From Myxococcales bacterium (lineage in GTDB: Bacteria; Myxococcota_A; Polyangia; Polyangiales; Polyangiaceae): a DNA stretch of 42,423 nucleotides. Every line of letters starts with the position of its first letter. Positions within the stretch are counted from its first letter, which is position 1. Location: NCBI GenBank assembly GCA_023248735.1, contig JAHFDY010000010.1, forward strand, positions 1 through 42,423. The letters run 5' to 3'. Shown here in pieces: positions 33,986 to 42,423 of the stretch. The notes beneath the pieces are model-generated. The model was not told the DNA's origin, made no database searches, and saw nothing but the letters and a program-made list of their open reading frames with translations. Position numbers and translations under genes: made by a program.

Positions 33986-34139
33986 CCGCCGCCCCGACCT
34001 TTCTGTGGCGCTTGAGTCTCACAGCGCGACGCGAGCAGCAAGCGGATCACCAAAGAGGCGTCCAAGAACGAGGGCCTCAGTTGGCGGAACAGAACCTTGA
34101 CCAGTTTTCATCCGCCTTGCCTGTGCTATCGACCCCGCC

Positions 34140-35078
34140 GTGCAAACCTCTTCTGTTCTAATCGTGGTTTTCAGCGGTATCGCCGCCGCGTGTTCCTCCA
34201 GTGGATCCCGACAAATTGCGCCCGATGGCGGCGGCGCTGACGCATCCGTTGCCGACGCTGACGTGCCAGACTCCACGTCAATCGATGGTGGCGGGGAGCT
34301 CCGCGGGTTGTGCGCACACTGGTACGATGCGCGCACCGATTGGTTCATCCGTTGCGGCGTTCCGAAGCGGAGCGACGCTCGCGCCAATTCGCTGCGCGAC
34401 AAGAGCATCGACTACTGCGTGGTCCTTGCCGAGGCACCTGGCAATCAATCGAAGGACGGACTCGAGGCGTGCGCAAAGAAGTACGAAGCGTCGAAGTCGT
34501 CATGTTCCGAAGAGCCGTGCACGACTCCGCCAGGTTCCCGTGCTGGCGATGAGCCATGTCGCGACGATAGTCAGTGCAAGAGCCTCGTGTGCAATCGCGA
34601 ATTCGGAAACACCTGCGGCGTTTGCGACAAAACCGTTGGTGAGGGTCAGAAGTGCGACCAGCTATCGTGCGATCCCGGCCTGACATGTGACAACGCCAAC
34701 GTGTGCGTTGCCGCCGTAGAGGGCGACATTGGCGAGGCGTGTGGCAATAGCGGGTGCAAGTGGTTTCTCTACTGCGGCAAAGACAAAAAATGCGCCGAAG
34801 CCCCAAAGGGTGAGGGAACGGCATGCCCTGGTGGCTTTTGCTACTTCGGCTTCAATTGCGGAGACGACGGTCGCTGTCACGCATTCAGCTACGTGGGAGC
34901 TGGCGCCACTTGTGGTGCTACCCAAGAGTGCGAAGGTGGCGAGTGTGGAAACGATGGGAAGTGCATCGGGCCCGCCGCAGATGGCGCCGCGTGTGGTGGC
35001 AAGAACGGGCCATGTGAAGTCGGTTCGTCGTGCGCGGGTGGCAAATGCGCGAAAGAGAATCCGAGCGCTTGCAAGTAG
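34140..35078 (+). CDS. Cys-rich secreted lipoprotein
   Basis: Starting at GTG 34140, the signal MQTSSVLIVVFSGIAAACSS ends in lipobox AAAC. An Asp/Ala-rich linker is followed by about 250 residues with more than thirty Cys in short EGF/Dickkopf-like units: PCRDDSQCKSLVCNREFGNTC, KCDQLSCDPGLTCD, ACGNSGCKWFLYCG, CPGGFCYFGFNCGDDGRC, CGATQECEGGECGNDGKC. This patchwork is typical of myxobacterial surface proteins. It should be exported and disulfide-bonded; no function is known. The 160-nt gap that follows holds the promoter of the COQ4-like operon. Confidence 0.83.
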   Translation: MQTSSVLIVVFSGIAAACSSSGSRQIAPDGGGADASVADADVPDSTSIDGGGELRGLCAHWYDARTDWFIRCGVPKRSDARANSLRDKSIDYCVVLAEAPGNQSKDGLEACAKKYEASKSSCSEEPCTTPPGSRAGDEPCRDDSQCKSLVCNREFGNTCGVCDKTVGEGQKCDQLSCDPGLTCDNANVCVAAVEGDIGEACGNSGCKWFLYCGKDKKCAEAPKGEGTACPGGFCYFGFNCGDDGRCHAFSYVGAGATCGATQECEGGECGNDGKCIGPAADGAACGGKNGPCEVGSSCAGGKCAKENPSACK

Positions 35079-35178
35079 TGAGCATGGCGAAGCGACTGGA
35101 AGAGTGCTCGCTCGCACAGCCGATTTGATTGGCAAGATGAGGTTTGCGCGCAGGCTCTGCTCTTGCGGCTATTAAAGT

Positions 35179-35193
35179 ATGATACGGTATAAT
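35179..35193. promoter_or_regulatory. -10 box overlapped by near-palindrome, candidate TetR operator
   Basis: An AT-rich patch upstream of the COQ4-like operon contains a perfect TATAAT (35188-35193), with TTGCGG about 19 nt upstream as a weak -35. ATGATAC-G-GTATAAT is a 15-bp near-palindrome (6 of 7 arm positions match) ending exactly at the -10. Because the operon ends with a TetR regulator, this is a natural candidate for an autoregulatory operator. A TTGACA at about 35206 has no matching -10. Confidence 0.5.
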
Positions 35194-35238
35194 AAAACGA
35201 TTGTTTGACAATGCGTCGAACGCGTTCACATTGAACTC

Positions 35239-35919
35239 ATGACCACATCGCAAACGTCATCGCGAAGCCTCGTTGGTACGGCTCGGGTTCTCTATCAATG
35301 GGGAGCGCTGACGCGCGACCTCAACCGGCTCAATCGCGTTTTTGCTCTTCAAGACGCGCTGACGCTGTTGCGAACGCCCGAGGAAGAGAGGGCCGTGCTT
35401 GCCGATTTTGGAAGCACTGACGTCGGCCGGACAGCCCTTCGCAACAGACATCGTCTTGGTCGCCTGAGAATGGATGAGATGATTGCGATGCCCGAGACAA
35501 CACTAGGTGGTGCATATGCGCGCTATCTGCGAAAGCGCGACCTCTCACCTGAGTCGATTCCGGATCTGCCGGCGAGTGGCGACATCGAATACATGATTGC
35601 GCACTACTACGAGACGCACGACCTCTGGCACGTCCTTACAGGATTCGATACAGACCCTGCCGGCGAGGCAGGCGTGCAGGCGTTCCTTCTCGCCCAGTCC
35701 AGAAGCTATCTGCCGCTGCTCGTACTCTCGTCGATCTTGCTCAATACGGTTCTCTACGCGTACGAAGATCGCGTTGCCCGCCTTGACGCGCTGACCCGCG
35801 GTTGGCTTTTGGGGCGCGCTGCCAAGAGCTTCGTCGGCGTGGACTGGCGGCCCTATCTTGCTAGGCCGCTCGATGAGGTGCGTCGCGAATTTGCCATCCC
35901 CTCCCCAGAGGCTGCATGA
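35239..35919 (+). CDS. COQ4 family protein
   Basis: The 226-residue protein contains the full COQ4 metal motif HDxxH-x11-E: HDLWHVLTG followed by Glu at about 143 (His127, Asp128, His131). Adjacent conserved pieces are YMIAHYYETHDLWHV and RYLRKRDLSPESIPDLP. COQ4 acts in ubiquinone biosynthesis, where it is linked to C1 decarboxylation/hydroxylation and complex assembly. Myxobacteria are generally menaquinone users and no other quinone gene is present here, so this bacterial homologue may act on a different prenyl or aromatic lipid. Its stop overlaps the next start by 4 nt (ATGA). Confidence 0.88.
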   Translation: MTTSQTSSRSLVGTARVLYQWGALTRDLNRLNRVFALQDALTLLRTPEEERAVLADFGSTDVGRTALRNRHRLGRLRMDEMIAMPETTLGGAYARYLRKRDLSPESIPDLPASGDIEYMIAHYYETHDLWHVLTGFDTDPAGEAGVQAFLLAQSRSYLPLLVLSSILLNTVLYAYEDRVARLDALTRGWLLGRAAKSFVGVDWRPYLARPLDEVRREFAIPSPEAA

Positions 35920-36464
35920 ACGCGAACGTTGTCGCGTTGTCGGTGCTGCTCATCGCGAGTCCGCTCGGGGCTTTCGATTCGTTTTATTACCACACGCTTA
36001 AGTTTCGGCTCTACGAGCGACCGGAGTCGCGATTCGAAGAAGTGACGCATCTTGTGCGCAGCGTCGTCATCGGAGTGGTCGCGCTGGTGCTCTCGCGAGG
36101 CGAGCTCCACGGCAACTGGTACTGGTTCGCCAGCGCGCTCTTCTTGTTCGATTTTGTTAACAACGTGCTCGATACCATCAGCGAGGAGTCGAGCCGAAAG
36201 AGCCTTGGCGGCCTGCCCCTCCTCGAGCAGGTCATCCACATCATCGGCGCGACGATGACGGGTGGTGCGGCCGCGGCATTTATCGTTCTCGGTTGGCCAC
36301 TGGCCCATCTTGAAACCGAAATCGCAGCCGCGACGCAAATGCCCTCGTGGCTTGCTTCTTTGGCGACCGGCTTAGGTGGTGCCGTGATCGTATCGGCTAC
36401 GATCGAGGCGGGACTCTTCGTGCGAGCATGGCGGCGCAGCGTCGTGCAGAATGCGGTTGCTTGA
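35916..36464 (+). CDS. Integral membrane protein coupled to the COQ4-like gene
   Basis: A 182-residue protein with about four hydrophobic segments (VVALSVLLIASPLGAF, SVVIGVVALVLS, FASALFLFDFV, GATMTGGAAAAFIVLGW, LGGAVIVSATIEAGLFV). Polar residues recur at or near membrane borders: FYYHTLKFRLYERPE, EEVTHLVRS, DFVNNVLDTISEESSR and LEQVIHIIG. The spaced His, Asp and Glu could bind metal, but I do not recognise the family and that is speculation. It overlaps the COQ4-like gene by 4 nt and the TetR gene by 4 nt, implying tight stoichiometry and a joint role. Confidence 0.8.
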   Translation: MNANVVALSVLLIASPLGAFDSFYYHTLKFRLYERPESRFEEVTHLVRSVVIGVVALVLSRGELHGNWYWFASALFLFDFVNNVLDTISEESSRKSLGGLPLLEQVIHIIGATMTGGAAAAFIVLGWPLAHLETEIAAATQMPSWLASLATGLGGAVIVSATIEAGLFVRAWRRSVVQNAVA

Positions 36465-37141
36465 CGAAGAAACTCGCTACCCGAAGCAAAGCGCCGCCTC
36501 GAACGCGTTCGGCTGAACGGACGCGCGAGCGTCTTGTGGAGGCTGCTCGCTCCGTCTTTGCGAAGCACGGTCTGGCCGGTGCATCCGTCGGTGATATCGC
36601 TCAGAACGCGCGCGTCAGCGCGGCGATGATCAATCACCACTTCGGTGGGAAACTCGAGCTCTACAGGTTCTGTCTACAAGGGTTCGGCGAACTTCGCTTG
36701 CAGGCGATCGATAAGCATCTTGTCGTACCGCAGTCACAAGAAGAATTTCGGATTCGCCTCGAGATGCTCGTGAACGAGCTGTTTGACCTTCATGTCGAGC
36801 ATCGCGAAGTCGTGAATATCTTGCTCCGCGATCTCGACGTCGCGGACCAGTGGGGCAAGGGAATCGAGAAGTTGCTTTACGAATTCACGCCGCGCTTTTC
36901 GAAGTTCTTTGAACTCGCGCAGCAGCAGCGGTTCATCCGCGCGGACATTGCACCGATTGCAGCGGCCTCGATGATTTACCTCACGCTCGCGGGCCTGCTC
37001 CAAGCCGACGCGCATCGAACGCGCGTGACCGGCTTGGGGCTGACCGACCCAAGCCATCGGGCGCTCGTTGTGAAGATGGTCATCGACGTTGTGCTCAATG
37101 GCGTCGTGGAGCGCGGAAGCGGATCGCAGTTGGCGACGTAG
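36461..37141 (+). CDS. TetR family transcriptional regulator
   Basis: The 226-residue product has the N-terminal helix-turn-helix: RTRERLVEAARSVFAKHGLAGASVGDIAQNARVSAAMINHHFGGKLELYRF. The ligand-binding part (FRIRLEMLVNELFDLHVEHREVVNILLRDLD) resembles the AcrR/CecR-like C-terminal fold. The track start at 36347 lies inside the previous gene in another frame. A TTG at 36461 overlapping the upstream stop (TTGA) gives MTKKLATRSKAPPRTRSAER and fits the family. It is the third gene of the COQ4-like operon and probably represses it through the near-palindrome at 35179-35193. Confidence 0.9.
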   Translation: MTKKLATRSKAPPRTRSAERTRERLVEAARSVFAKHGLAGASVGDIAQNARVSAAMINHHFGGKLELYRFCLQGFGELRLQAIDKHLVVPQSQEEFRIRLEMLVNELFDLHVEHREVVNILLRDLDVADQWGKGIEKLLYEFTPRFSKFFELAQQQRFIRADIAPIAAASMIYLTLAGLLQADAHRTRVTGLGLTDPSHRALVVKMVIDVVLNGVVERGSGSQLAT

Positions 37142-37162
37142 TTGGTTGGCTCACTCGCGTAG

Positions 37163-38329
37163 TCACGCAATCCGCTCGAGCAATCCTGCCGCGCCCATGC
37201 CGCCGCCGATGCACATCGACACGACCGCATAGCGACCGTTACGGCGCTTGAGTTCATGGAGCGCCGTTGCGACGAGTTTCGCGCCGGTGCACCCCAGTGG
37301 ATGTCCAAGCGCAATCGCGCCGCCGTTGATGTTCAACTTGTCGTCGGGAAGTCCGAGTTCGCGTTGCACATAGACGCACTGGCTCGCGAAGGCTTCGTTG
37401 ACTTCGAAAACGTCAATATCCTTGACTGACAAGCCAGTCTTCGCAAACAGCTTGCGAATGGCGGGCACGGGCCCGATGCCCATCAGCGCAGGATCGACGC
37501 CCGCCGTCACGAACGCGCGGAAGTAGCCGAGGCCCTTGACACCGAGCGCGTCTGCTTTCGCTTTCGTCATGAGCAAGGCGGCTGCCGCTCCGTCGCTCAG
37601 CGGCGACGCGTTTCCCGCAGTAACGGTGCCGACCGTAGCAAACGCGGGTTTGAGCGCGCCGAGACCTTCGAGTGTCGTGTCAGGACGTGGCATTTCATCA
37701 ACCAGGAAATCGAACTCCTGCCGCTCGTTGCCGACATAACGAATTGCGCGCACCGTGACGATCTCGTCCTTGAACTTGCCCGCCGCGATTGCAGCGGAAG
37801 CGCGCTGTTGGCTGCGAACTGCGAACGCGTCTTGTTCGGCGCGCGAGATTTCGAACTTCTTTGCGACGTTCTCAGCCGTGATGCCCATGGGCGTGTACAC
37901 GCTCGGGAACTTCTCCATCGCCTCGGCTGAAGCCGACAACTTGTTGCCGGTCATCGGCACCATGGTCATCGATTCGACACCGCCAGCGATCACAATGTCG
38001 TTCGAGCCTGTAGCAATCGCGCCGGCACCGATTGCGAGTGCTTGAAGACCGCTCGAGCAAAAACGATTGATGGTCATGCCGCTCGCTTCTTGAGGAAGAC
38101 CACCAAGGAAGCCAGCAACGCGCGCGATGTTAAGACCTTGCTCGCCTTCGGGCATCGCGCATCCGAGGATCAAATCCTCAACGTCAAGCGCCTTGACTTG
38201 TGGCACGCGCGCCAAGAGCCCCCGAATCACGTCGCCGGCCAACTCGTCTGGTCGCTTGTTGGCGAGCGACCCTTTCAAGGCCCGACCTACCGCCGATCGA
38301 ACCGCGTCTGCAATGATGATGTCAGTCAT
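37163..38329 (-). CDS. fadA: Acetyl-CoA acyltransferase (thiolase) of beta-oxidation
   Basis: A 388-residue thiolase cleaving 3-ketoacyl-CoA to acyl-CoA plus acetyl-CoA. The acylated Cys is in [16 protein letters not shown], the His in [19 protein letters not shown] and the second Cys in [23 protein letters not shown] is also present. AGGAG eight bases before the ATG supports the start. It lies 43 nt downstream of the hydroxyacyl-CoA dehydrogenase/hydratase gene, forming a two-gene beta-oxidation unit. It converges with the TetR gene. Substrate chain length cannot be read from the sequence. Confidence 0.95.
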   Translation of the reverse strand: MTDIIIADAVRSAVGRALKGSLANKRPDELAGDVIRGLLARVPQVKALDVEDLILGCAMPEGEQGLNIARVAGFLGGLPQEASGMTINRFCSSGLQALAIGAGAIATGSNDIVIAGGVESMTMVPMTGNKLSASAEAMEKFPSVYTPMGITAENVAKKFEISRAEQDAFAVRSQQRASAAIAAGKFKDEIVTVRAIRYVGNERQEFDFLVDEMPRPDTTLEGLGALKPAFATVGTVTAGNASPLSDGAAAALLMTKAKADALGVKGLGYFRAFVTAGVDPALMGIGPVPAIRKLFAKTGLSVKDIDVFEVNEAFASQCVYVQRELGLPDDKLNINGGAIALGHPLGCTGAKLVATALHELKRRNGRYAVVSMCIGGGMGAAGLLERIA

Positions 38330-38372
38330 TTGAAACTCTCCTGTTTGCTCGGTTCCACGCGTTGTCCGACCG

Positions 38373-40748
38373 TCAGTTCCGCAATGGCTTGTTGTTCATC
38401 AGCATGTACTGCATGCGCTCTTGGCTCTTCGGCTCGCCGCAGAGGCTGATGAACGCCTCGCACTCGAGCTCGAGCACTTGGTCTTCGGTGACTTCGTGTG
38501 AGCCGCCGCCTCGCCCGCCGCAAAGAACTTCGGCGAGTTTTCGCGCAATTTTTGCGTCGTGTTCGGACGCGTATCCACCTGCAACGAGCGTGTCCACCAT
38601 CATGCTCAATGTGGCGATGCCGCTGTCACCTGGCAAGACGTGCGCGCGTGGAACCGGTGGGTGATAGCCGGCGTTCGCAAGGCCAACGGCGCGTGCTTTG
38701 GCTTCCGTCAAGAGTCTTGTCTTGTCGAACGACACGCCGTCGGTCTGACGGAAGTAGCCGAACTGCTTGGCTTCGACGGCCGAGGTCGCGATTTTGGCGA
38801 GCGCGATATTCTTGAACACTTGCGTTACATATTCAGACGTGATCGCGGCGGTCCCTTCGGGGATCGCTTCGAGTGAACGCCACAAGAGGTTCATCGTGCC
38901 TGCGCCTCCGGGAATGAGGCCGACGCCGACTTCGACGAGACCGGTGTAGGTCTCGCTTGCGGCTTGCAGCGCGTCGCCGCCGAGGCAGAGTTCGAGTCCG
39001 CCGCCGAGCGTCATGCCATAGGGCGCAACGACGACAGGAATGCCGGCGTACTTCATTGCCTGCACAGCGCCTTGGTAGCCCTTCACCATTGAGCGAATCT
39101 GTCCCCACTCCTTTTGGCTCGCGCCCATCAGAACGAGGAACAAATTAGCGCCGACACAGAAGTGGTCTCCCTCGTTGGCCACGACCATCGAGGTGAAGTC
39201 CTTTTCAGCGCGTGCAACCGAGTCGTGGATCATCTTGATCACGTCGGGATCGATGCTGTTGGCCTTGCTCTTGAAGGTGAGACCGAGCACGCCATCGCCG
39301 AGGTCCCATGCCTCTGCGCCATCGTTCTTGAGAACCGCCGACGTGCCCTTGCGGACTTGAGCGAGCGTTGCGTTGCGTGGATCAACCTTGGTTGGAACGT
39401 AAACGCCCTTGACCAAATTGAATGCCGCGCCGTCCTCGCGATAGAAGCTCTTGGCGCCGCTCGCCTTCATCTTCTTAATCGATTCGGGAAGGGCGATGCC
39501 TTCCTTTTCCATGCGTTCGGTCGTGGCAGCGAAGCCGAGTGCGTCCCATGTTTCGAAGGGGCCGAGCTCCCAGTTGTAGCCCCACTTCATGGCATTATCG
39601 ACGGCAGCAACGTCGTCCGCGATCTCGCCCATGCGCCTTGCCGAGTAAGCGAGTGATCGCGAGAGAACCTTCCAGGCAAACTTGCCGGCTGGTCCCTCGT
39701 CGGCGACGAGTTTCCTCACGCGCTCCTTGACGTCTTCGATTTTCGAAAGCGCCTTGGTTACATTTTTGATCGCGTCGTCGCCGCCCTTCGCGCGGTAAGC
39801 GAGCGTCTTCGGATCGAAGGTCTCGATCTGCTTGTTCGCGCCTTTCTTGTAGAAGCCGCTCTTGGTCTTGTCGCCGAGCAGCTTCTTTTCGAGCATCGCA
39901 CTGACGAACGTGGGCAACTTGAAGACGTCGCGCTCCTCGTCGTTCGTCAGGGAGTCGTAACAATTTTTGGCGACGTGCGAGAACGTGTCGAGGCCAACCA
40001 TGTCGGCGGTGCGGAAGCTTGCGCTCTTGGGGTGTCCCATGGGCGAGCCGCTGATGTTGTCGACGTCTTCGGGCGTCAGGCCTTCGTCAACCATCAGGTG
40101 AATCGTGGAGAGCATCGCGTGCACGCCAATGCGATTGCCAATGAAGTTCGGTGTGTCTTTGCCGACAACGATGCCTTTGCCGAGTTGGCTTTCGCCGCAT
40201 TGCACGACGCGTTCAAAGACCGCAGGGTCGGTCTTGGGGCCGGCCACGAGCTCCAAGAGCTTCATGTAGCGAACAGGGTTGAAGAAGTGCATCACAAGGA
40301 AGCGCTTCTGAAAGGTCTCGCTGCGACCCTTCAGCATCTCTTCGATGCGAAGTCCCGACGTGTTCGATGCCACAATTGTCTCAGGTCCGATTACTTTTTC
40401 GAGCTTCTCGAAAAGTGACCGCTTGTGATCCATTTGCTCAATGATCGCCTCGATCACGAGATCGCATTCCGCAAGCTTGCCGAGGTCGTCATCGACGTTG
40501 CCGATGCTGATGAGCTGCGCGTTGCCCTTGTGAAAGAACGCGGCTGGTCGCGATTTCACGGCCTTCTCGAGGCCACCCGCCGCAAAACGATTGCGCGCTT
40601 TGCGATCGCCTTTCTCAGCGTCAGTGAGGTTTGGCGGAACGATATCGAGCAACGTGACGCGGACGCCTGCATTGGCAAAATGGGCTGCGATGCCGCTGCC
40701 CATGACGCCAGCACCGATGACGCCCACACGACGAATGGGACTACTCAT
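38373..40748 (-). CDS. fadN: 3-hydroxyacyl-CoA dehydrogenase/enoyl-CoA hydratase, FadN-type domain order
   Basis: The 791-residue protein places the hydroxyacyl-CoA dehydrogenase first (GVIGAGVMGSGIAAHFANAG for NAD, VIEAIIEQMDHK, MHFFNPVRYMKLLELV with the catalytic His) and an enoyl-CoA hydratase/crotonase domain last (EGDHFCVGANLF oxyanion loop, GMTLGGGLELCLGGD, ETYTGLVEVGVGLIPGGAGT with the acidic residues). That is the order of Bacillus FadN, opposite to E. coli FadB. It hydrates and oxidises enoyl-CoA in two steps of the beta-oxidation cycle. AGGAGG four bases before the ATG is a strong ribosome site. The thiolase gene follows. Confidence 0.95.
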   Translation of the reverse strand: MSSPIRRVGVIGAGVMGSGIAAHFANAGVRVTLLDIVPPNLTDAEKGDRKARNRFAAGGLEKAVKSRPAAFFHKGNAQLISIGNVDDDLGKLAECDLVIEAIIEQMDHKRSLFEKLEKVIGPETIVASNTSGLRIEEMLKGRSETFQKRFLVMHFFNPVRYMKLLELVAGPKTDPAVFERVVQCGESQLGKGIVVGKDTPNFIGNRIGVHAMLSTIHLMVDEGLTPEDVDNISGSPMGHPKSASFRTADMVGLDTFSHVAKNCYDSLTNDEERDVFKLPTFVSAMLEKKLLGDKTKSGFYKKGANKQIETFDPKTLAYRAKGGDDAIKNVTKALSKIEDVKERVRKLVADEGPAGKFAWKVLSRSLAYSARRMGEIADDVAAVDNAMKWGYNWELGPFETWDALGFAATTERMEKEGIALPESIKKMKASGAKSFYREDGAAFNLVKGVYVPTKVDPRNATLAQVRKGTSAVLKNDGAEAWDLGDGVLGLTFKSKANSIDPDVIKMIHDSVARAEKDFTSMVVANEGDHFCVGANLFLVLMGASQKEWGQIRSMVKGYQGAVQAMKYAGIPVVVAPYGMTLGGGLELCLGGDALQAASETYTGLVEVGVGLIPGGAGTMNLLWRSLEAIPEGTAAITSEYVTQVFKNIALAKIATSAVEAKQFGYFRQTDGVSFDKTRLLTEAKARAVGLANAGYHPPVPRAHVLPGDSGIATLSMMVDTLVAGGYASEHDAKIARKLAEVLCGGRGGGSHEVTEDQVLELECEAFISLCGEPKSQERMQYMLMNNKPLRN

Positions 40749-40944
40749 GAATCCTCCTCAAACGGAAACGATCAGAAAAACGGGGGCCAAGCTTCTCGTG
40801 GGGGCAGGGCCAGCGCAAGACATTCCAAGGGCGTAGGGCCCCGGTGGCATGCGACAAGGGGCGCGAGCCCACGATCAGCCGTGGTTTTCTGTCACGAGGC
40901 CCGAGGATTTGGCGGGCCTTGTCAATTTGTTGAGGCGGCTTGCG

Positions 40945-41559
40945 TTAGCGCGCGATCGGAACGTCCGTCCCCACTGCTTCGAACGTGACTGTGGACAGCC
41001 AGACCTTTCCGGAACCCGAAAGTCCAAACCCGAAGGCGAACCATTCGGTATCGGTTGGAACGTCGAGGACGCAACTCACGGGCGCAAAGTCGTTCGTTCC
41101 CTTGACGAGTCTCTCATCCATGTTGCACATGCCTGTCGCTCCGTCGTTGAACCTCAGCCAGAGCCAGCCTCCACCACTCGTCGCGGCTTCGGTCTTCATC
41201 TGGGCCGTCATGCGCATGCGCTTGCCTCTGTAAGGCGTGGCCGATCGCGAATCGGGTCGTGCGAAGGCCCACGGGATGTCGTTGTGGCCGTGCTTCGCAA
41301 CCTGTTCGATGCGAGTCGTCGCCTTCCCATCAACCACGACCTGCGTGTCAACGGAAGTGAGAGAGTACAGGTCTGGGTCCTTGCCGGTAAGCCACCAAGT
41401 CGCCGGGTCCTCGGTGAACAGCACTTCGGGGCCTGCCGCGCCAGCATCGAGCGAGCTATGAGGCTTGGGAGTCCCGTCTGGCAATTCCGCAATGCTCCCG
41501 CCGCACGCTAGGAGCAACATACCCCCTGCCGCACACAAGCTAATAAGTGTAAACCGCAT
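40945..41559 (-). CDS. Lipoprotein with a carbohydrate-binding-like jelly-roll domain
   Basis: The start at 41559 follows GGAGAG and gives MRFTLISLCAAGGMLLLACGGS with lipobox LLAC, as opposed to the track start at 41772. The mature domain (about residues 45-200) contains YRGKRMRMTAQMKTE, GGGWLWLRFNDG, LVKGTNDFAPVSCVLDVP and EWFAFGFGLSGSGKVWLSTVTFEAVG. This matches the general pattern of the beta-sandwich module attached to many bacterial regulators and secreted enzymes, where it is thought to bind a ligand. Here it stands alone. Function unknown. The 196 nt before fadN contain no gene. Confidence 0.8.
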   Translation of the reverse strand: MRFTLISLCAAGGMLLLACGGSIAELPDGTPKPHSSLDAGAAGPEVLFTEDPATWWLTGKDPDLYSLTSVDTQVVVDGKATTRIEQVAKHGHNDIPWAFARPDSRSATPYRGKRMRMTAQMKTEAATSGGGWLWLRFNDGATGMCNMDERLVKGTNDFAPVSCVLDVPTDTEWFAFGFGLSGSGKVWLSTVTFEAVGTDVPIAR

Positions 41560-41695
41560 GTTATTCTCTCCACGTAATAACTCGAACCTTCGCGCCGACT
41601 TCCTTAGCGTTGCTGGAGGTCGCGGCAAAGTGGAGCACGGCACGAACTTACCGGTTAGGTCGCAGAGTCGTCGCAATGTCGTATGCTGCCGCTCA

Positions 41696-42423
41696 ATGCA
41701 CACTGCACGCTTTGCGCTCCTGGCGTTCCTCTTTCCAGCGTCCGCCTTCGCGGCCCAGCCCTTGCGCATCACACAGCTCGTTCCTGGGTACCGCTATTCG
41801 TTCGCGCGCATTTCCGATGGCACCGTCCGCGTTTGGGGGGGACACTCCGATGCCGCGGCGAAGATGAAGCGTTTTACGTTTCCAACCCCGATTGTCGGAT
41901 GGAAGGACGTTGCGCGTCTCGATCCTTCGGGCCTCTGCGCGATTGATCGCGAGGGCGCGATCGAGTGCATGGACGGATCCCCACCGTTGCCGCAACAGGT
42001 GCTCGCAACCGAAACTCGGTGCGCGATGCGCAAGAGCGACCCCGATTGCGGACGAAAAAAGGGCAAATTTGGCGTCGGCGCGACGCACTTCTTTCGAGGT
42101 GGAATTTGCGCCACGCACAAAGACGGAACCGTCAGTTGCCTTGACGATGCGTTGTCGCCCAATGTCCGGGTGCTTCCAGAGGGAGTGGTCTCCCTCCAGG
42201 AGCCTTGCGAGCTGCGATTGGGAGGCGAAGTTCGCTGCGTGGGTAAGCCCGTCATCGACTTCGTCTCGGGTCAAAGGCTCATCGCCGACGCACACGCGTG
42301 CGGAATTCGAACCAACGGGACCGTCGCTTGCTGGCAAGCCCAGGGTCAGTACGGCAGCACAAAAGGCCTCAATCAAGCGCATGACATTGCCATCGTTGCG
42401 GACGCAGTACGCATCGGCATGAG
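41696..42423 (+). CDS. RCC1-like secreted protein, 3' end outside window
   Basis: The track omits this frame because it has no stop before the window ends. Hand translation gives a signal peptide MHTARFALLAFLFPASAFA-AQPL followed by about 220 residues with RCC1-type blades: YSFARISDGTVRVWG, LCAIDREGAIECMDG, ICATHKDGTVSCLDD, HACGIRTNGTVACWQ. The CA-x4-DG-x-V-x-C-(W) pattern with paired Cys is typical of myxobacterial RCC1/BNR-like surface proteins. The minus-strand track ORF 41693-42382 is its shadow. The ribosome site is weak. A propeller fold is expected; ligand unknown. Confidence 0.78.
   Translation, partial: MHTARFALLAFLFPASAFAAQPLRITQLVPGYRYSFARISDGTVRVWGGHSDAAAKMKRFTFPTPIVGWKDVARLDPSGLCAIDREGAIECMDGSPPLPQQVLATETRCAMRKSDPDCGRKKGKFGVGATHFFRGGICATHKDGTVSCLDDALSPNVRVLPEGVVSLQEPCELRLGGEVRCVGKPVIDFVSGQRLIADAHACGIRTNGTVACWQAQGQYGSTKGLNQAHDIAIVADAVRIGM

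Noticed and set aside
41693-42382. Minus-strand 229-aa ORF
   Set aside because: It overlaps the RCC1-like plus-strand frame that has a signal peptide and clear repeat motifs; the minus product has no recognisable pattern.

Overview
The window looks like chromosomal DNA from a myxobacterium-like member of the Myxococcota (probably class Polyangia). The reasons are moderately high GC content, many Cys-rich or Asp/Ala-rich lipoproteins, a Hanks-type kinase with a HRDIS catalytic loop, an FHA-GGDEF protein, RCC1-like and beta-propeller secreted proteins, and dense mixed-strand gene packing with frequent 4-nt overlaps. Taxonomy is inferred from gene content only. I see no tRNA, rRNA, CRISPR array, insertion sequence or prophage. 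All intergenic gaps are shorter than about 300 bases.

Left part (1-8.7 kb, + strand): an M28 peptidase open at the window edge, NADP-isocitrate dehydrogenase, then a five-gene phosphonate block. The block encodes a PEP mutase fused to a nucleotidyltransferase domain, phosphonopyruvate decarboxylase, 2-aminoethylphosphonate (AEP) transaminase, a CDP-alcohol phosphotransferase and a second, free-standing nucleotidyltransferase. Together they can be read as PEP -> phosphonopyruvate -> phosphonoacetaldehyde -> AEP -> CMP-AEP -> AEP head group on a membrane lipid. This candidate phosphonolipid pathway is the most coherent system in the window.

8.7-12.3 kb (- strand): urease with a fused gamma-beta subunit and the alpha subunit but no accessory genes, a small Cys-rich lipoprotein, and a shikimate-dehydrogenase-like protein closer to the HI0607/SdhL type than to classical AroE. 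12.4-15.3 kb (+): a repeat-propeller lipoprotein and MurA. 15.35-17.25 kb (-): a three-gene run of a small conserved protein, a ComEA-like helix-hairpin-helix protein and a lipoprotein. 17.5-19.5 kb (+): a Tat-exported DUF362 protein and an FHA-GGDEF diguanylate cyclase.

19.6-24.6 kb (-): an outer-membrane beta-barrel overlapping a 13-heme lipoprotein cytochrome, followed by an 84-residue unknown, a lipoprotein with a CX4CH site and a MarR regulator with a palindromic operator in front of it. This is a candidate porin-cytochrome electron conduit.

24.9-31.6 kb: GH25 lysozyme lipoprotein, Ser/Thr kinase, a four-module Cys-rich lipoprotein, a small secreted protein, ComM and RecA. 31.7-34 kb (-): a 53-residue small protein missing from the ORF track, a spermidine-synthase-like protein and a MATE transporter. 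34.1-37.1 kb (+): a Cys-rich lipoprotein and a COQ4-like / membrane protein / TetR operon with a near-palindrome over its -10 box. 37.2-40.7 kb (-): FadN-type hydroxyacyl-CoA dehydrogenase/hydratase and thiolase. The right end holds a lipoprotein with a carbohydrate-binding-like fold (-) and an RCC1-like secreted protein (+) that runs off the window and is also absent from the ORF track.
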